Shown here: one piece after another, positions 11,058 through 23,518 of the stretch
Numbering within the stretch: the first letter of the stretch is position 1
How the letters are laid out: every line of letters starts with the position of its first letter
DNA from: Diatrype stigma
Lineage: Eukaryota; Ascomycota; Sordariomycetes; Xylariales; Diatrypaceae
Reading direction: 5' to 3'
Assembly (NCBI GenBank): GCA_022225965.2
Contig: JAKJXP020000078.1
Span: 171,824-235,823, forward strand
Length of the DNA stretch: 64,000 nucleotides
Notes under the pieces: generated by a model
The model's database searches: none
Seen by the model: only the letters and a program-made list of their open reading frames with translations
Told to the model about the DNA's origin: nothing
Translations under genes and position numbers: made by a program

Positions 11058-13447
11058 CGCGGGGCATCGTGGTCTTCGGCGGCGGCACCGCTACGAACAG
11101 CCTCGTCGACATCTTCGAGCGCATCCGCGAGCAGCGCGGCTGCTCCCTCAGCTACGTCATCCCTATTAGCGATAACGGCGGGAGCTCGTCCGAGCTGATC
11201 CGCATGTTCGGGGGGCCGGGTGCGTACTTACTTCGCTACATCCTTCGCAGCGTACACGGACAGAAAGCTGACCGGAGGTATACTTGACATCGTGGGTATA
11301 TACAGGCATAGGAGATGTACGCAGTAAGTCAGACATCAGTTGCTATCATACTGTGCTCTCCTCCACCCCTCTCTCCCCCCTCCTTTCCTTCACAAACCTT
11401 CCCGGGAAAGGAAGACGAAAGGGGCCTTCTCGCTAAGACAGCCCTCTCCAAAATTAAAGGCCGTCTCGTCCGCCTGATCCCAGGCTCCGACTCGGACCCG
11501 GAGCCCCGCGCGCTCCGGGAGCTGTTCAACCACCGGCTATCGTCGGACCCGGAACAGGCGCGGATGGAGTGGCTCGACGTGGTCGAGGGCCGCGACCGCC
11601 GCCTCTGGGGCGACCCCGACGCCAACGGCAACCGAGGTACCGGTAACGCCGCAATTCCTAGCGAGAAGCGCGAGCTCATCCGTTCCATCTTCAACCTCAT
11701 GAACCTCGAGATCGTCAAGCGCGCCCGCCCCAGCTCCACCTTCAACTTCGCGCGCGCCAGCATCGGGAACTTCTTTCTGACCGGGTGAGTGGAGCCGTGA
11801 TACGTTTGCCCTCTTCTTTATTCCATATTCATTATCTCCCTTTCCGTACATTTTCTTCTTCAGTCTGTCCGAATTATCGTTCTGGGGATTTTTCTTGCTG
11901 ATACTTCATGGAACGCCCCCTGCCTTGTTCGCAGCGCCCGCGTATTCACCGGCTCCCTCGAGTCCGGCATCTACCTGCTGAGCACCATCTGCTCGGTCCC
12001 GGGCACAGTGACGGTGCTTCCAGTGATCAACAGCAACTTCACGCACCACATCAGCGCAGGACTGGCAGACGGCACCATCCTCGCGGGGCAGAATTCCATC
12101 TCGCACCCGTCAGCGCCGACGTCTCTACCCTCGGCGGATGACCACCACGATGGCAAAAACAACAACAGCAGCACCAACAACACCAACAACAAGGGCATGC
12201 CCCAGCTGCTGATTTCCCCACCTCCGACAGGCGCCGAGAACACGCGGAGTTCATCGCCAGTCCCGTCGGCGCTGGAAAAAGAGACCGCGGCCCACGACCT
12301 CATCGAGGACGCCACGCTGCCGGGCTCCCTCCCCGAGCTGCGGAAGCCGTACATCAACTTCAAGAAGGCGGGTGCGCCTCGGGGTCGCAGACGCAGCAGC
12401 GCCGCCGCCGCCGGCGGGAACGGCAGTGATGTCAGAAAACACACCGATGGTACCAACGAAAGTGACAGGAACGGCGATGCCGATAAAGGGGTAGAGAATG
12501 GTGACGATAACAATAACGATGGCGAAGGGGAGGGCGACGAAGAAGAAGACGAAGACGAAGACGAAGAAGAGCAAGACCTCCCCTCCCGCATCGACCGCAT
12601 CTGGTACATCAACCCGTACGGGCACGAGATCCGACCGGTGCCGAACCCCAAGGTGCTCGCCGCCATCCGCGGCGCCGCAGCCGTCGTCTACAGCATAGGG
12701 TCGCTGTACACGTCCATCATGCCGAGCATCATCCTGCGCGGGGTCGGGGACGCGATCGCCGGGGTCCCATCAGTCGAAGGGGCGACAGCATCGGCCGCTG
12801 GCAGTGCTGGGCAGCAGCAACAGCAGGCACAGGGACCGCGCTACAAGATCCTGATCCTGAACAGCGCCAACGACCGCGAGACGGGACCCCGCGCCTCGCC
12901 CTTCACGGCGGCGGACTTCGTGCGCGCCATCGCGAGGGGCGCCGGCGCGGAGAGCAGGGGCGAGTACTACAATCGGCATCTGCAGCAACGTAGCGGCAAC
13001 AGCAGCAATACCGTCACCAACCCCTCTGGGGCAACGAGCAGCGCCGCTGCCACATTGGACATAACAGGACCCACACCGACACCCACACCCACGCCAGCAG
13101 ACCAGGAGAAAGAAGAGAAGGAGAGGGAAGCGAAAGAGAGGGAGGAAGTCCGGCGCTACGTGACGCACATCATCTACCTGGAGAGCGCGAGCGCGGGCGC
13201 GGCCATCCCGCGCGTGGACCGGGACGAGCTGCAGCGCCGGCTCGGCGTCGAGTGCGTCAAGGTGTACGGGCGGCGCGACGACCCCGACGACCCGGCCGCC
13301 ATGCTGAAGTACGACGAGACGGCGCTGCAGCGGGCCCTCGAGGCCATCGTCGGCGTGGGGAGCGGCCGGCCGACTGCGGATCCGCTGGCGAGGGGTGGTG
13401 GTGGCGGGGTTGGGCATTGGCGGCGGAATACATATGAGTGGACGTAG
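10997..13447 (+). CDS. CofD/YvcK-like (UPF0052) protein, YNL011C type
   Basis: Four exons (10997-11219, 11306-11323, 11460-11784, 11935-13447) give 692 residues. The second exon is only 18 bases and encodes the GIGDVR loop, which is otherwise missing. The CofD-like fold is shown by IVVFGGGTATNSL, VIPISDNGGSS, GIGDVRSRL, FNFARASIGNFFLTGARVF, VINSNFTHHISAG and YSIGSLYTSIMPSIIL. Bacterial relatives include YvcK and the coenzyme F420 enzyme CofD; the fungal YNL011C branch has no established function that I know of. Between the core blocks lie low-complexity insertions: a Gln run near residue 10, an Asn/Ser-rich stretch, an acidic Glu/Asp tract (about 12,538-12,575), and a Thr-Pro repeat (about 13,072-13,097). 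These are common in fungal orthologues and probably disordered. It converges on SPF1. Confidence 0.88.
11024..11053 (+). repeat. CAG trinucleotide run encoding polyglutamine
   Basis: About ten CAG codons lie near the 5' end of the CofD-like CDS, encoding a Gln run just before KPRGIVVFGG. It is a likely length-polymorphic site. Confidence 0.85.
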
Positions 13448-14157
13448 GTACCACGATCGGAGATGGATGGAAACGAAGGAAGAGGCTTGTAGGGAAGGAG
13501 TGGTTGGTTTGGTCGGTTCTATATCTGAGGGAGGTGCTTAGCTTTAAATAGCTCGTTGCTTACTTTCATATATATGTATAGCTAGAATCGGGTTGCTATT
13601 TTACTTTTCATAGGCAACAAATAGGGGGTAGCTGGAGTATTTATCATGCGAAGGACACGACATTCGGCGATAAATGATCGTTACAATACAATACAGTACA
13701 ATGCAACATGTTTTCACGGTTGTATGCTTGCTCCCTGCTGAACGAACCTATGACAACTTCCTATAGGGCATGAGTAGGTATATATAGTCCAGCATGTACT
13801 TAAACCTACCTAGATAAGGGGCAACCTAGCTACCTTACTCACAGAAAGGGGGTTCACGAAATTTTGTCTTTTTTTCTCATTTTCATTTATTCTCTTCTGT
13901 ATTGATACAAGAGCAGAGAAAGGCTCTGTCACTGTCTGCCTCCCTCTATCTCTTCTGTCTAGTACCTGTCTACTCTAACCCAACCACCACACGAGGTCGC
14001 CTAGTAGCACATATATGTAGTCAGTCACATAGATACAATACAGCTGCCATCTGCGGCCAAAGAAACCCCGGGGTCGTCGTCACCTATCCATCCATCCGTC
14101 CATCCGCCCAGCCATCTTTCCCATCCGCCCTATTCATTCATCCATTTGGTCAATCGT
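13448..14157. other. Convergent 3' region between CofD-like gene and SPF1
   Basis: There is no gene in this 0.7-kb stretch. It has a degenerate CCATCCGT/CCATCCGC microsatellite near 14,085-14,125 and would hold both terminators. Confidence 0.5.
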
Positions 14158-17100
14158 TCAATTCTGACCACTCGCCCCCGCCCCCGCAGTCACAGCACCC
14201 GGCTTCCGGCCCTCAGCCCACGCCTCGATCTTCCTCCTGCGCTCCTCAACCTTGCGCTCGAACTCGGCGACCTTCTCCTGCTGCCTGCGCTCCTCCTGCT
14301 CATCCTTGACCTTCTGCTCCTCCGCCTTGCGGGCTTGCTCTCGCTCGTCCTGTTCGGGCCGGCGGAGGGCGATGTCGCGGGGGCGGAAGTCGCTGAAGAG
14401 CATCTTGAGGACACGCTCGACGACCCAGCAGCCGCCGTAGTCGAGGACCATGACGGAGGTCATGACCAGCTTGAACTCGTCGGTGAACTTGACCAGGCTC
14501 ATGCGCTCGTTGATCTCGGGCACAAACTCGGTCGAGCACGAGAAAGCGATGGCCGTCACGCCGATGATACCGTAGAACATGCCCTTGTTCTCCGAGAGCG
14601 ACTCCCGGAAGGGGCGCCCCTGGTAGTTGACGGCGAACGTCGAGATCTGCTGGATCAGCTGTAGGAGGTACACGGCGCTGTTGAGCAGCGAGGGCGCGAA
14701 CTCGGCCTCGAGGTCGACCTCCTCGGATCTCCTGCAAGATGTAGGTTAGTCTTTTGCATGATACTATACAACTCGGAATGGAGGAGAGGTACAACTTACG
14801 GTGCCAACTTGTCACAGAATCGAGCGATGTAGATGAGTGTCACGATGTGAATGGCGAATTGGCCAAGGATCGATCCAATGATGTAAAAGTTGAAGATGTT
14901 GGGTTGAGGGCGTTCCTTGGACAGACCCTCGACCGATCGCGCTCGGGAGATGGAGAGGAAACACACGCTCATCAGCATTCCACTAATGGTAATCTGACTA
15001 TCGCCGAATTTGATACCTTCCAGGTAGAGGACACTGAGACTGTACGCACTAATCAGGCAGTTGAGAGCCAGGATCTTGTACATCTGGATAGTAGCGACGA
15101 GAGTACAACGGCCTTGACGGATGATGTTAGGAATGGCAATGACGTTCCGCAGCTTACTGGTGAAAGGCGCAGCAACGGACGCGTCGCCAAGCTTGAGGGT
15201 TGGGGGCTCATCATCGCCGAGGTCCTGTTCCATCATTGCGCTAGTCATCTTGTCGGCAAATCCAGCAGCCTTCTTAGCAGCCTCCTGTTGCTTTGCTTTC
15301 TTGGGGTCAGTAGCAACAGGCTGTTGAACAACGGCGGGGTGTGCAACTGCGGTCAGGTCGTGGCCGTAACTCTTAGCAAGCTCTTCAACAGTCGTGCTCT
15401 TCTTCTTAGCTTCACGCTCCATAGCCTTGAAGTAGTTGGGGTTGGATGGGCCAGGCGGGTACAGATGAGCAATGAGGACTGGAACAGGTGGCGGGGGCTG
15501 GTTGAACCGCTTCATGAGATCGACTTGCTTCTGGTAAAGCTCCTTCATTTTCGTGTTACGGGCATGCTCTGCAATCTTGGTCAAATCCTCTGGCGTGCCA
15601 TTGAGTAGTGCGATACCAATATGGGCTTGCTTCAAGGCGCCAACATCGTTGGTACCATCACCAGCCATAAGTGTGTAGTATCCCATATCCTTGAGACCAA
15701 GCAGAATCTCTTCCTTCTGTTTTGGTGAAACACGCGCATACACCCATGTATATCGTAGCAGTGATTTCCAAGCCGATTCGTTGTCCTTGAATTGGGCCAG
15801 CGCATATCCCGTGACGCAGATATCCTTTGACTTCAGTATCTCCGGATCAATAGGCTTCGAAGGGTCGACTGAAACATTGGTCTTGTCATCCACGCTTCGC
15901 CATACGAGCTTACGCCCACCATCGTCTTGTTCGGGGGCATCGAGGATGAGAACATCGCGGTCTACTATCTCTACCTCGCGAGCAACATGTACGGCCGTAA
16001 GGGGGTTATCTCCTGTAATCATCACAACGCGGTGGCTGCTCTCGTTGAGCATCCTCACTGCCTGCTTAGCATCATCCTTGAGAGGACATTGTAGTACCAG
16101 GAAACCAGCAAAGGTGAGGTCCGCTTCAACCTTCTCTCGCTTCAGATCGTTGATTTTGCCAGAGCCCAGTTCGTTCTCAGTGCTCAGTTGCTTATAGGCC
16201 AGAGCCAGTACACGGGATCCGCGACGGGTGAAGTATTTGAAGGTCTCTTCGTAATCCTCGGGGACAGTGGTAAGCATCTTCATGATCGTTTCAGGGGCAC
16301 CCTTGACACCAACGAAGGTGCCGCGTATCCTATCGCCGGTCTGGGGATTAACAGCATGAACAGTCGCAACGGAGCTCTGGCGCTTGAGTGCCGACGAGAA
16401 TTGGAATCTCCGTTTGACTTGGACCGTCCCAGACGTACCACCGGCAGCTACTACCGAGGGCTTAGCCGCCAGGATATCATTCTTAGCGAGCGTCCAGCCG
16501 AGCGCATTCAAAGTGGCCTTTTCCATCGGGTCTCCAACAACATCTCCTTCATCCAGTTTGACAAGAGCATGGGCCGTCGCTAGGACAAGAGTTGTCGCCA
16601 TGCCAGCTTCATGGACCTTTGTCATGTGACTGTGGGCACCATCGGTTTCCTTCGGCGTATCTGTACCAGATTGACCAAGTCCGAGCCCAGCGATTCCTTC
16701 TACGACGAGGTCTTCGCCTGTCAATGTGCCGGTCTTGTCGAAACAGGCAACATCAACGCGACCGGCGAAGGGGATGCGGAAAGGCTCTGTGCAGAAGATG
16801 GCCATCTTGGCCAAGGCTGCGAGACTGGTGTTGACGGCAAGACTGAGTTCCATAGGCAGCTCGGGAGGCACGACACTAGTGACGATCAAGACGCAGTCCA
16901 AAAGAAGCTTAGATCTCTTCCGGTCCTTCTTGACGCCCTCGTCCCAGACATACCAAGAAGCAGCCAACGCGAAAATGAGCAGGAACAAGATGAAGAACAG
17001 AGCCTCGGCATTGTTGGCTGAGACACGCTCAGTCGAGTAGATCATGGTTCGTACTAGACTGCCCTGCGAAGTCTCGAAACCGGTCTTCATAACGATGGCC

Positions 17101-18333
17101 ATAGCACCACCATCCGGAGGGGCAGGGACACCGGAAGCGAGCTTGGGTTTCTCCTCATCGGGGTTTCCGTGAGTAATCTGCAGCACCTTGGTGCCACCCC
17201 AGAGGAAGGCATTCTTGTCGAGACCCTCGGAGTCGATGCGCACATCGGCAGGTCGTAACTGGATGGAATCCTTCAGCAGAGGCGTGCTCTCTCCCGAAAG
17301 CATAGCCTCGTTGACGATAGCGGCACCCTCTACTAGCAGCATATCGCATGCAACACCGCTGTCCTCCTTGGTGCGGGAAGCAGACACCAGATCGCCAGGA
17401 AGCAGCTTGTCGCTCTGGATTTCGGTCCACTTGCCAAGTCGATAGACCCACATGTCGTAGGGCTTGATGCTCATGCCGCGGAACTCGTTCAAGGTGCGCT
17501 GTCGTTGCCAGACCACAGTACTCTCAAAGGCAACAAGCATGAAGAGCGTGAACAGAGAGTAGTACCAGTATTCGTCCAGCATCCACAGGCCCACGCAGAA
17601 GATCTGGAAGACGAAGAAGGGGGCGACGGCATGTTCTCGGAAGAGCTCGGTGAAGGTAGGGACGGGAATATCGAAGGTGTTGTGGCCGTAGTACTGCTCA
17701 AGCCTGGTGATCTCAGCCTCGGAGGTGAGACCCCGCGACTTCTGGAACTTCTCGAGTAAGGGTTTTGGTTCCTCGTCGATCTCGTAGCTCAAGGGCGCAA
17801 AGGAGGCCTTCACAGGATCATAGAGGAAGCGGCGCTTCTGGAACAAGAAGGAGATGTTGGTCTTCCCGCCAACCTAGAACATGCCAACGTGATGGTTAGC
17901 TCGGCTGATACTGCTCGTCTCCTCACACTTCTAGTGGTGTATTAGGGGGGGAAGGGGGGCAAGAGACACAGAAACGCACCTTGTCGTGCTCGAGGTCACA
18001 GATCTCGCCGGTGCCGGCATTCGCCACCGGGATGACCTTGATTAACCGGGCGTCCTCGACCTTTTTCGCCTTGGTAGCTGTAAAGGTACCCTTGAGATTC
18101 ACGCTCCAGTTCGTGCTGAGCCAAACCAAGCTCTGTACGGTGATGATGCTGCCGACCCATACGAAGGTCCATTCCGAGGATCCGATATGCTTCTCATACA
18201 GCTCGGGGGTGTAGAAATACCGGGCGAACACCGGCCATATTATTGCGAAAGGCCAGATGTAAGTATGCAGATACAATGGCAGCGGCGACAAGAGCTCGGC
18301 GCTCTTGATCTGAGCGTTGTCGACGAGCGCCAT
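14158..18333 (-). CDS. SPF1: ER P5A-type ATPase Spf1 (transmembrane helix dislocase)
   Basis: Three exons (18333-17980, 17873-14800, 14731-14158) total 1334 codons including the stop. The protein is a P-type ATPase; P5A pumps act in the ER membrane and remove misinserted transmembrane segments. The phosphorylation motif CFDKTGTLTGEDLVVEG, the actuator motif LSGESTPL, the hinge motif GDGTNDVGAL and the P5A-specific membrane sequence VVPPELPMELSL are all present. N-terminal hydrophobic segments (YIWPFAIIWPVF and WVGSIITVQSLVW) precede the core, and at least four more hydrophobic segments lie in the last third. The C-terminus is a charged Glu/Arg/Lys-rich coiled-coil-like tail (about 14,180-14,370). 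The start ATG has the good context CACCATGGCG. It is complete, with no disabling change seen. Confidence 0.96.
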
Positions 18334-19134
18334 GGTGAGTATCGTGGGAAAGTTGTGGCGACGCTCATCCAAGAAGGCTGAAGTTGGGCAACGTCAGTCG
18401 GTGATTTATTGGTGTTAATGATACGACGGCGATTCCAGCGTTCCAGCGTTTCAGCGTTCCAGCATTCTAGACTTTTGGAACCTTGGGGCCTTGGAGCCTT
18501 TGGAACCCTGGAACGTTGGAACATTCTATTGGTGCAGCAGCTGGAGTCCAGGTGCTGGCCAATCGGGTGCGGAGGTACGTACCAGACTTTCCACTTATCG
18601 GAAAATGCCACTTTACACTTTACACTTTAGAGCTACGGCCACACTTTATACTTATGCTTGGCGCTTGGCATTTGGCATTTGACACTGTCGGACCTGCCAC
18701 GTGTGGCTCAGTCAATTGGTTAGCCACAGCATGCAGCTAATAGTAGCTTAGACGTGCCACCAATCATCAGTCATAATTCATCCCTGATACAAGTTCTCAC
18801 AACATCCATTGCTACCCCTATTCAGCCCTATTCTAGGCCTCATACAAGGTAGATAAGCCAGATTCCTTCCTGGGAGAATATGCCTATGCAATAGCTCATA
18901 TGCAACTGTGCTGGACAGGAGTATTATGTTGAACCGAACAACTCTTTCACATCATATCAACTGCAAGCTGATCAACTGCACCTCTTGGCTTGGACGAGCC
19001 GATAGCTAGAACGGATCAAGGTATTCCTGAAGAGAGATCGCCTCGTATATTTCCAATGGGAACGAACAAAGGGTGATAACTGAGAATGTTGAAAAAACAG
19101 GGCAGGTAACTCGTAAGCACGCAACGAAGGAGAA
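18334..19134. other. Intergenic region between SPF1 and SNF2 genes
   Basis: This is the SPF1 promoter and the SNF2 3' flank. It contains a cluster of TTCCAGCG and GGAACNTTGGA words (18,432-18,530) that forms an imperfect inverted repeat, and TTTACACTTTA repeats near 18,610-18,630. No gene is supported. Confidence 0.5.
18432..18530. repeat. Short tandem and inverted GTTCCAG/CTGGAAC cluster
   Basis: The left half repeats (C)GTTCCAG three to four times with small changes. The right half repeats CCTTGGAG/CCTGGAACGTTGGAAC, largely the reverse complement, so the segment could fold into a hairpin about 100 bases upstream of SPF1. Confidence 0.6.
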
Positions 19135-22100
19135 TCATAGCAAATTGCAAAGCCACTAGGATACCATTAGCACGTTGGAATCTCGCGTATTGGTCTTCGG
19201 TTAGGATGAACATACCTCCAGCCGTGATGAGCTGACACTCTGGTTTCCATCTTGCGATGCAAACAGCACACTAGCGAGGTCTTTCTTCGACTCCTGGACC
19301 TTCATTACCCGCTAACTACACGTTAGCATGCCATTTGAGTTGAGGCGCGAGACACGGTATGAATGCATACCTCTTCAAAGGTATCTCGCACGAAGAAGCG
19401 GACTGTAGTGACCTCGTTCTGTTGACCGAGTCGATGGACTCGGGCCAAGGCCTGCTCTTCGATGGTTGGGTTCCTGTTCTGTAGTGAGCAACCATTTTAG
19501 GGGATTGCCATGTCATTAACCTATTCTTACCAATGTGGTTCCATCAGGTACGCGCACGAAGCCTCAGTCAGTGTCAATCTAAGAAGTATCATTAGCCGCC
19601 CCTCCTGAGTTGGTGGCACGCTCTTGCCCTACCCTACTGCACCGCATGACAGCGTTAGTAGCATGACTTTGACCGAAGGATCCTGTCTGAATTCGTCGAT
19701 GACTGCCTGTCTCTCCTTTTGGGGGACTTTCCCATCGTATCGAACATGGCTTATTCCTGCGCGCTTAAGACCCTCTTCAACGACGTCAAGAGTCATTCGC
19801 CAAGTTGAAAATACGATGCTAATAACTGTTGTAACGATGAGATCAGTAAAGGACAAATTGCAGGTTAGGTATTAACCTTAACTTACGACTTAATGCCATC
19901 CCGCTTGTTCTTCAGATCTATAACCAACGATGTCACCTTGGAAGGAAGTTCACTAGGATGTAAACCTGGTGGAGCAACTGCTGATGATGCTGCTGAAGGG
20001 AATGGTTCTTCCATTGTGACCCGGCTAGTTGATACGGGTGCGAGCTGGTGTGACTGACTATGTCCACAGGTGATTGCCTTCGTCGTGTTCATGCAATCAT
20101 GACATATGAATCGCAAGCACTCGGAGAATCGGTGGCGAGGTTGTCTCCGGGAGTCACTGCTCATTGTTCCAACGCTTTCAATGACTTCAAGTGAGGACGA
20201 GCATATGTGACAGGTGATAGAACCGGACTCGCACTGGAAGTTGTATGCCTGTTGCGCACTTTCCACCCAACTTCTTTCCACCTCCAAGCCATCCTGTTCG
20301 CCGGCGTCGTGGCGTACATTGTAATGCAACCCCATACTACAAATCATCCGCAAGGTGTTAATTTGCTGGATTACATTGACGAATGCGGTTTGTGTGCCAC
20401 CTAGGGTATCGTCGTTGATCCTTGAGACTGCTTGGTATTTCAGCTCATCATAAAGGGCCCTTTCCTCGGCACTGAACTCTACAGGACAGCATAAGTCTTT
20501 CCTCTCTGGAAGATTGATGGTTGCTTTTGGCCGACGCAACAGGATACAGCTAGTAAGTCTTTTGAACCTTGCCACGGCTTCTTCTGCCTCGCCAGACTTC
20601 CAAAGGTCAGTGATGTCAGCATCAAATCGCTGAGTGTCGCCATAGGGGTCTATATGAAGGAATTTGAGCAAAGCTGAGAGATCTGTCAATCGATTCTGTA
20701 TGGGTGTCCCAGTGACAGCCCATCTGCAACTAGCTTTGATGGCGCATGTAGCTTTTGCTGTTCTCGAGCTAGCGTTCCGGACCACGTGTGCTATATTGAT
20801 CGTTCTTAGCCTCAGATGGATCATGGAACCATGATCAGGGCCGGTTGTATTACCTTCATCAAGTATTACGCGCTTCCAACGCGCTGCGAACAACAAGGAG
20901 GACGGTGGACCGGTGTCGTTCCTCCATTCCGCTGATACGGTATGGTAGGTGGTCAATACAACGTCAATATTGTTGAGTTCCGTGATGCTGGTTAAGCGTG
21001 ACTTATTGTGATGGCGCATCCATTTTAAATTCGACTTTAACACGTGCCTATTTCCAATTCTACTGTATCAGATGAAGAATTGGTGGGGTCTGACCGGGTA
21101 GAAAACTTACTGCGACAGTTGCTCCTCCCAGGTGTCGAGAACTGAAGTGTTGTTAGAAGAGCATAGTAGATCTTTTGACGGAAAGGGTATATAACATACG
21201 CGGTGGAGGCACTATGATCAAGGTTGCAGTCGTCATCCCTTCCTCGTCGCCTTGAAGTCCGAATGAAAAGTTGCTGTCTTGGTGTTGACTTGAACCAGCA
21301 GCAATGAGAGCTATCATCGTGAGAGTTTTCCCCAGTCCCATCGGGTCTGCAATAATCCCTCCGCGGAATTGTGTTGGTTCATTCCGTTGCGCAACGTCGT
21401 TTACTCGATTTATAAACCTTCTCGTTGTTAGAAAGTAAAAAACCAAAAACAACCCAAAGAAAGCCTTTGTCGGGTTAGTAGCCTACCAATACATTCCCCT
21501 CGCGGGCCTGGCATCCCACAACTCTGATTTATCAGACCCGAAAGTCCACCCCTTTTCTCTTTGGATCATGAACGTGAGAGCCTGTTTCTGGTGGCTGTTG
21601 CATTTGTTAGCTATGGAACCCACCAGTATTAATCAACTAGTGACTTTGAATACCTTTTCAGGGGCGTCTGAATCAAAGCTGGTTGTGCTGCCTCGGGCAA
21701 ATCTTGGTGTGAATCTAGAAGATCGAGATATTCTGGCTGCCTCGGTGCTTCTTCCATTTCAAAGGCAGCATTGGTGCTGGTGCTTAGTTGAAATGTCGTG
21801 GGGCACGAAAGGAGATCTCCGGATGACAAGCGGTGGGGGTTGTAATACTTGACATCTTTACCACAGTCAATAGGGTCTTGTAGATATATATCGTAATCCT
21901 GGAAGAAGCCACCTATGTCTTCGAATAAATCGGGTGGTCCATAAATTATGAAAGAAACATGACATTGCACAACTCGAGGGATGAAATTGGCTGGCTTTCG
22001 GGATCTGGAGCTAATATCGCCGATATGGCATGTCATCTCTAGATCAAGTAACGGTTCTTCCAGCAGCGCTTCAAACATGGCGGTAAATCCATGTGATATC

Positions 22101-22974
22101 TTGCCCTCAAACTGCCCACCTGTTTTTGAGGTAAACACCTGAGCTGATGCCAATTTGACAGGAAAAGTTCGTTTACTTTGAGACTCTTTGCCTTTATGGG
22201 GGGTTATCACCGCCGAGGACTAACATTCCGCAGATATGTTTTGCACCTGAATCGAAGCTTGTATCAATTAGAAGTTACTAGTCAGGTCGAATATTCTCTT
22301 ACCATCCCAAAGCAGACATGGTCGTACTCTTCGGTTAACTTCTCCTCACAAGGCACTTGTAGTGTTGCTTCGGTTTGGTTGTTCTGACGCATAATCATAT
22401 CAGCATTCGACGCAATATCATCGCTCCGGTTCATATCATATAACACAGAACTTGAATTGGTGTTGTTATATGGGATATCATGCTGCTGGGTGTATATGTT
22501 CGATTCCTGGTAGATCTGGATACCAAGAAAGTCAAGGCTGTCTGTTTGAATTGTATCGACAGCCCATAGTAGCTCAGGCTCCGGAGAAGTACTGCTGCTA
22601 TAGGGGATTCTCCCATGAAGTTCTGCTTCATATCCCAGATTAGGAGGAGTTATATTTTCTATATCCCGAGTAATGGAGTCGGGCAGCCTTTCTTGCTTCC
22701 ACTGGGAAACCTCCCCCTGGCAGTTATTGCTCCAATGCTCGGGGTTAGGTACTTCTTGTTGAAGATAAGGTTGAACATAACTCTTTGATGGTGTAGGAGT
22801 CAAGGGCGGAGGGATAGGCGAGGAGGCGTCCCAGAAGTGGCTTGAAGGACACGATATACTAGACTCAAAGGTGAATGTATCTGTTGGTGTGCTCCACCGA
22901 CTGGTATCAAAGCGCTGTCGCTTGAAGGGGCGGGTAGTCAATTCGTCGTCTGGTGACTCTGGTCGTTCCTCCAT
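19135..22974 (-). CDS. SNF2-family DNA-dependent ATPase, Rad5/Rad16-like
   Basis: I can trace 12 exons that all splice in frame, from ATG at 22,974 (MEERPESPDDEL) to a 21-base last exon (19,155-19,135) encoding WLCNLL. The N-terminal 400 or so residues are divergent. The helicase core has motif I GGIIADPMGLGKTLTM, motif II VILDEAH (created by splicing out an intron between DE and AH near 20,860), motif III WAVTGTPIQN, and in the second lobe SIVFSTW, LSCGAVGLTLTEA, MEPHWNPTIEEQALARVHRLGQ. Between the lobes is a Cys/His-rich segment (ITCHICSSSLE ... FICHDCMN) placed as the RING finger is in the Rad5/Rad16/ULS1 group, though degenerate. The likely role is ATP-driven remodelling of DNA-protein complexes in the nucleus, possibly as an E3 ligase. 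It is the last intact gene before the RIP-affected DNA. Confidence 0.9.
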
Positions 22975-23518
22975 ATTCTCGATTCAACTTCTAGTCGATG
23001 GTTTGATCAAGGAGAATGAAAGTCGTGGGGAAAAAACTTTGCCTTATTATGTTGCGCAGAAACTACCCAAAGGGGAAATGCGGTAAACGACGTAGAGGTA
23101 CAGTTGATTACGAGCCCAATAGTATGCCTTACCGCTGTTCATACCGGGGATGGGTGGAACCGTCGAATAGAATGTGCAGATAAAGTTGTTCTAGGCGACA
23201 CTATGTTCATACCCAACATGTTCGTTGGGCGTAATACCAAGCAAGCTGTGTCTTTCGGCCAGGCAGGCGGTGCAGTTCAGCCAGGCAGGCTGTGTACTTC
23301 AGTCATGCAGGCTGTGCATTTCAAATTCGGCCGGATTTCTGCATACATTGCCGTTCTCAGCGGTGTACTGCTATAAATATCGATCTCGTGCCCAACTTAA
23401 TATTTCCATACGTTGTCCTTATTAACCGTCAGAACCTCCTTAGAAACTCTCACATTTTGCCCTCAGAACTAACTGGAATATTCGAATGTTCAAAAGTTCA
23501 AATGTTTAATTACACAAA
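22975..23518. other. Boundary region upstream of the SNF2 gene
   Basis: This 0.5-kb stretch separates the last intact gene from the RIP-degraded DNA. It holds the SNF2 promoter and a short degenerate tandem repeat at 23,245-23,325. Confidence 0.6.
23245..23325 (+). repeat. Degenerate ~22-bp tandem repeat, about 3.5 copies
   Basis: Units resemble CTGTGNANTTCAGCCAGGCAGG, repeated with substitutions. The copies keep CA/TG dinucleotides, so they were not heavily mutated by RIP. Confidence 0.6.

Noticed and set aside
19135..22974. Functional link between the SNF2 gene and the neighbouring NACHT pseudogene
   Set aside because: They are divergently placed neighbours at a heterochromatin boundary; nothing in the sequence shows a shared system.
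1..23500. tRNA or rRNA genes
   Set aside because: I scanned by eye for B-box-like GGTTCGANTCC and cloverleaf ends and found no convincing case; a covariance-model scan would settle it.
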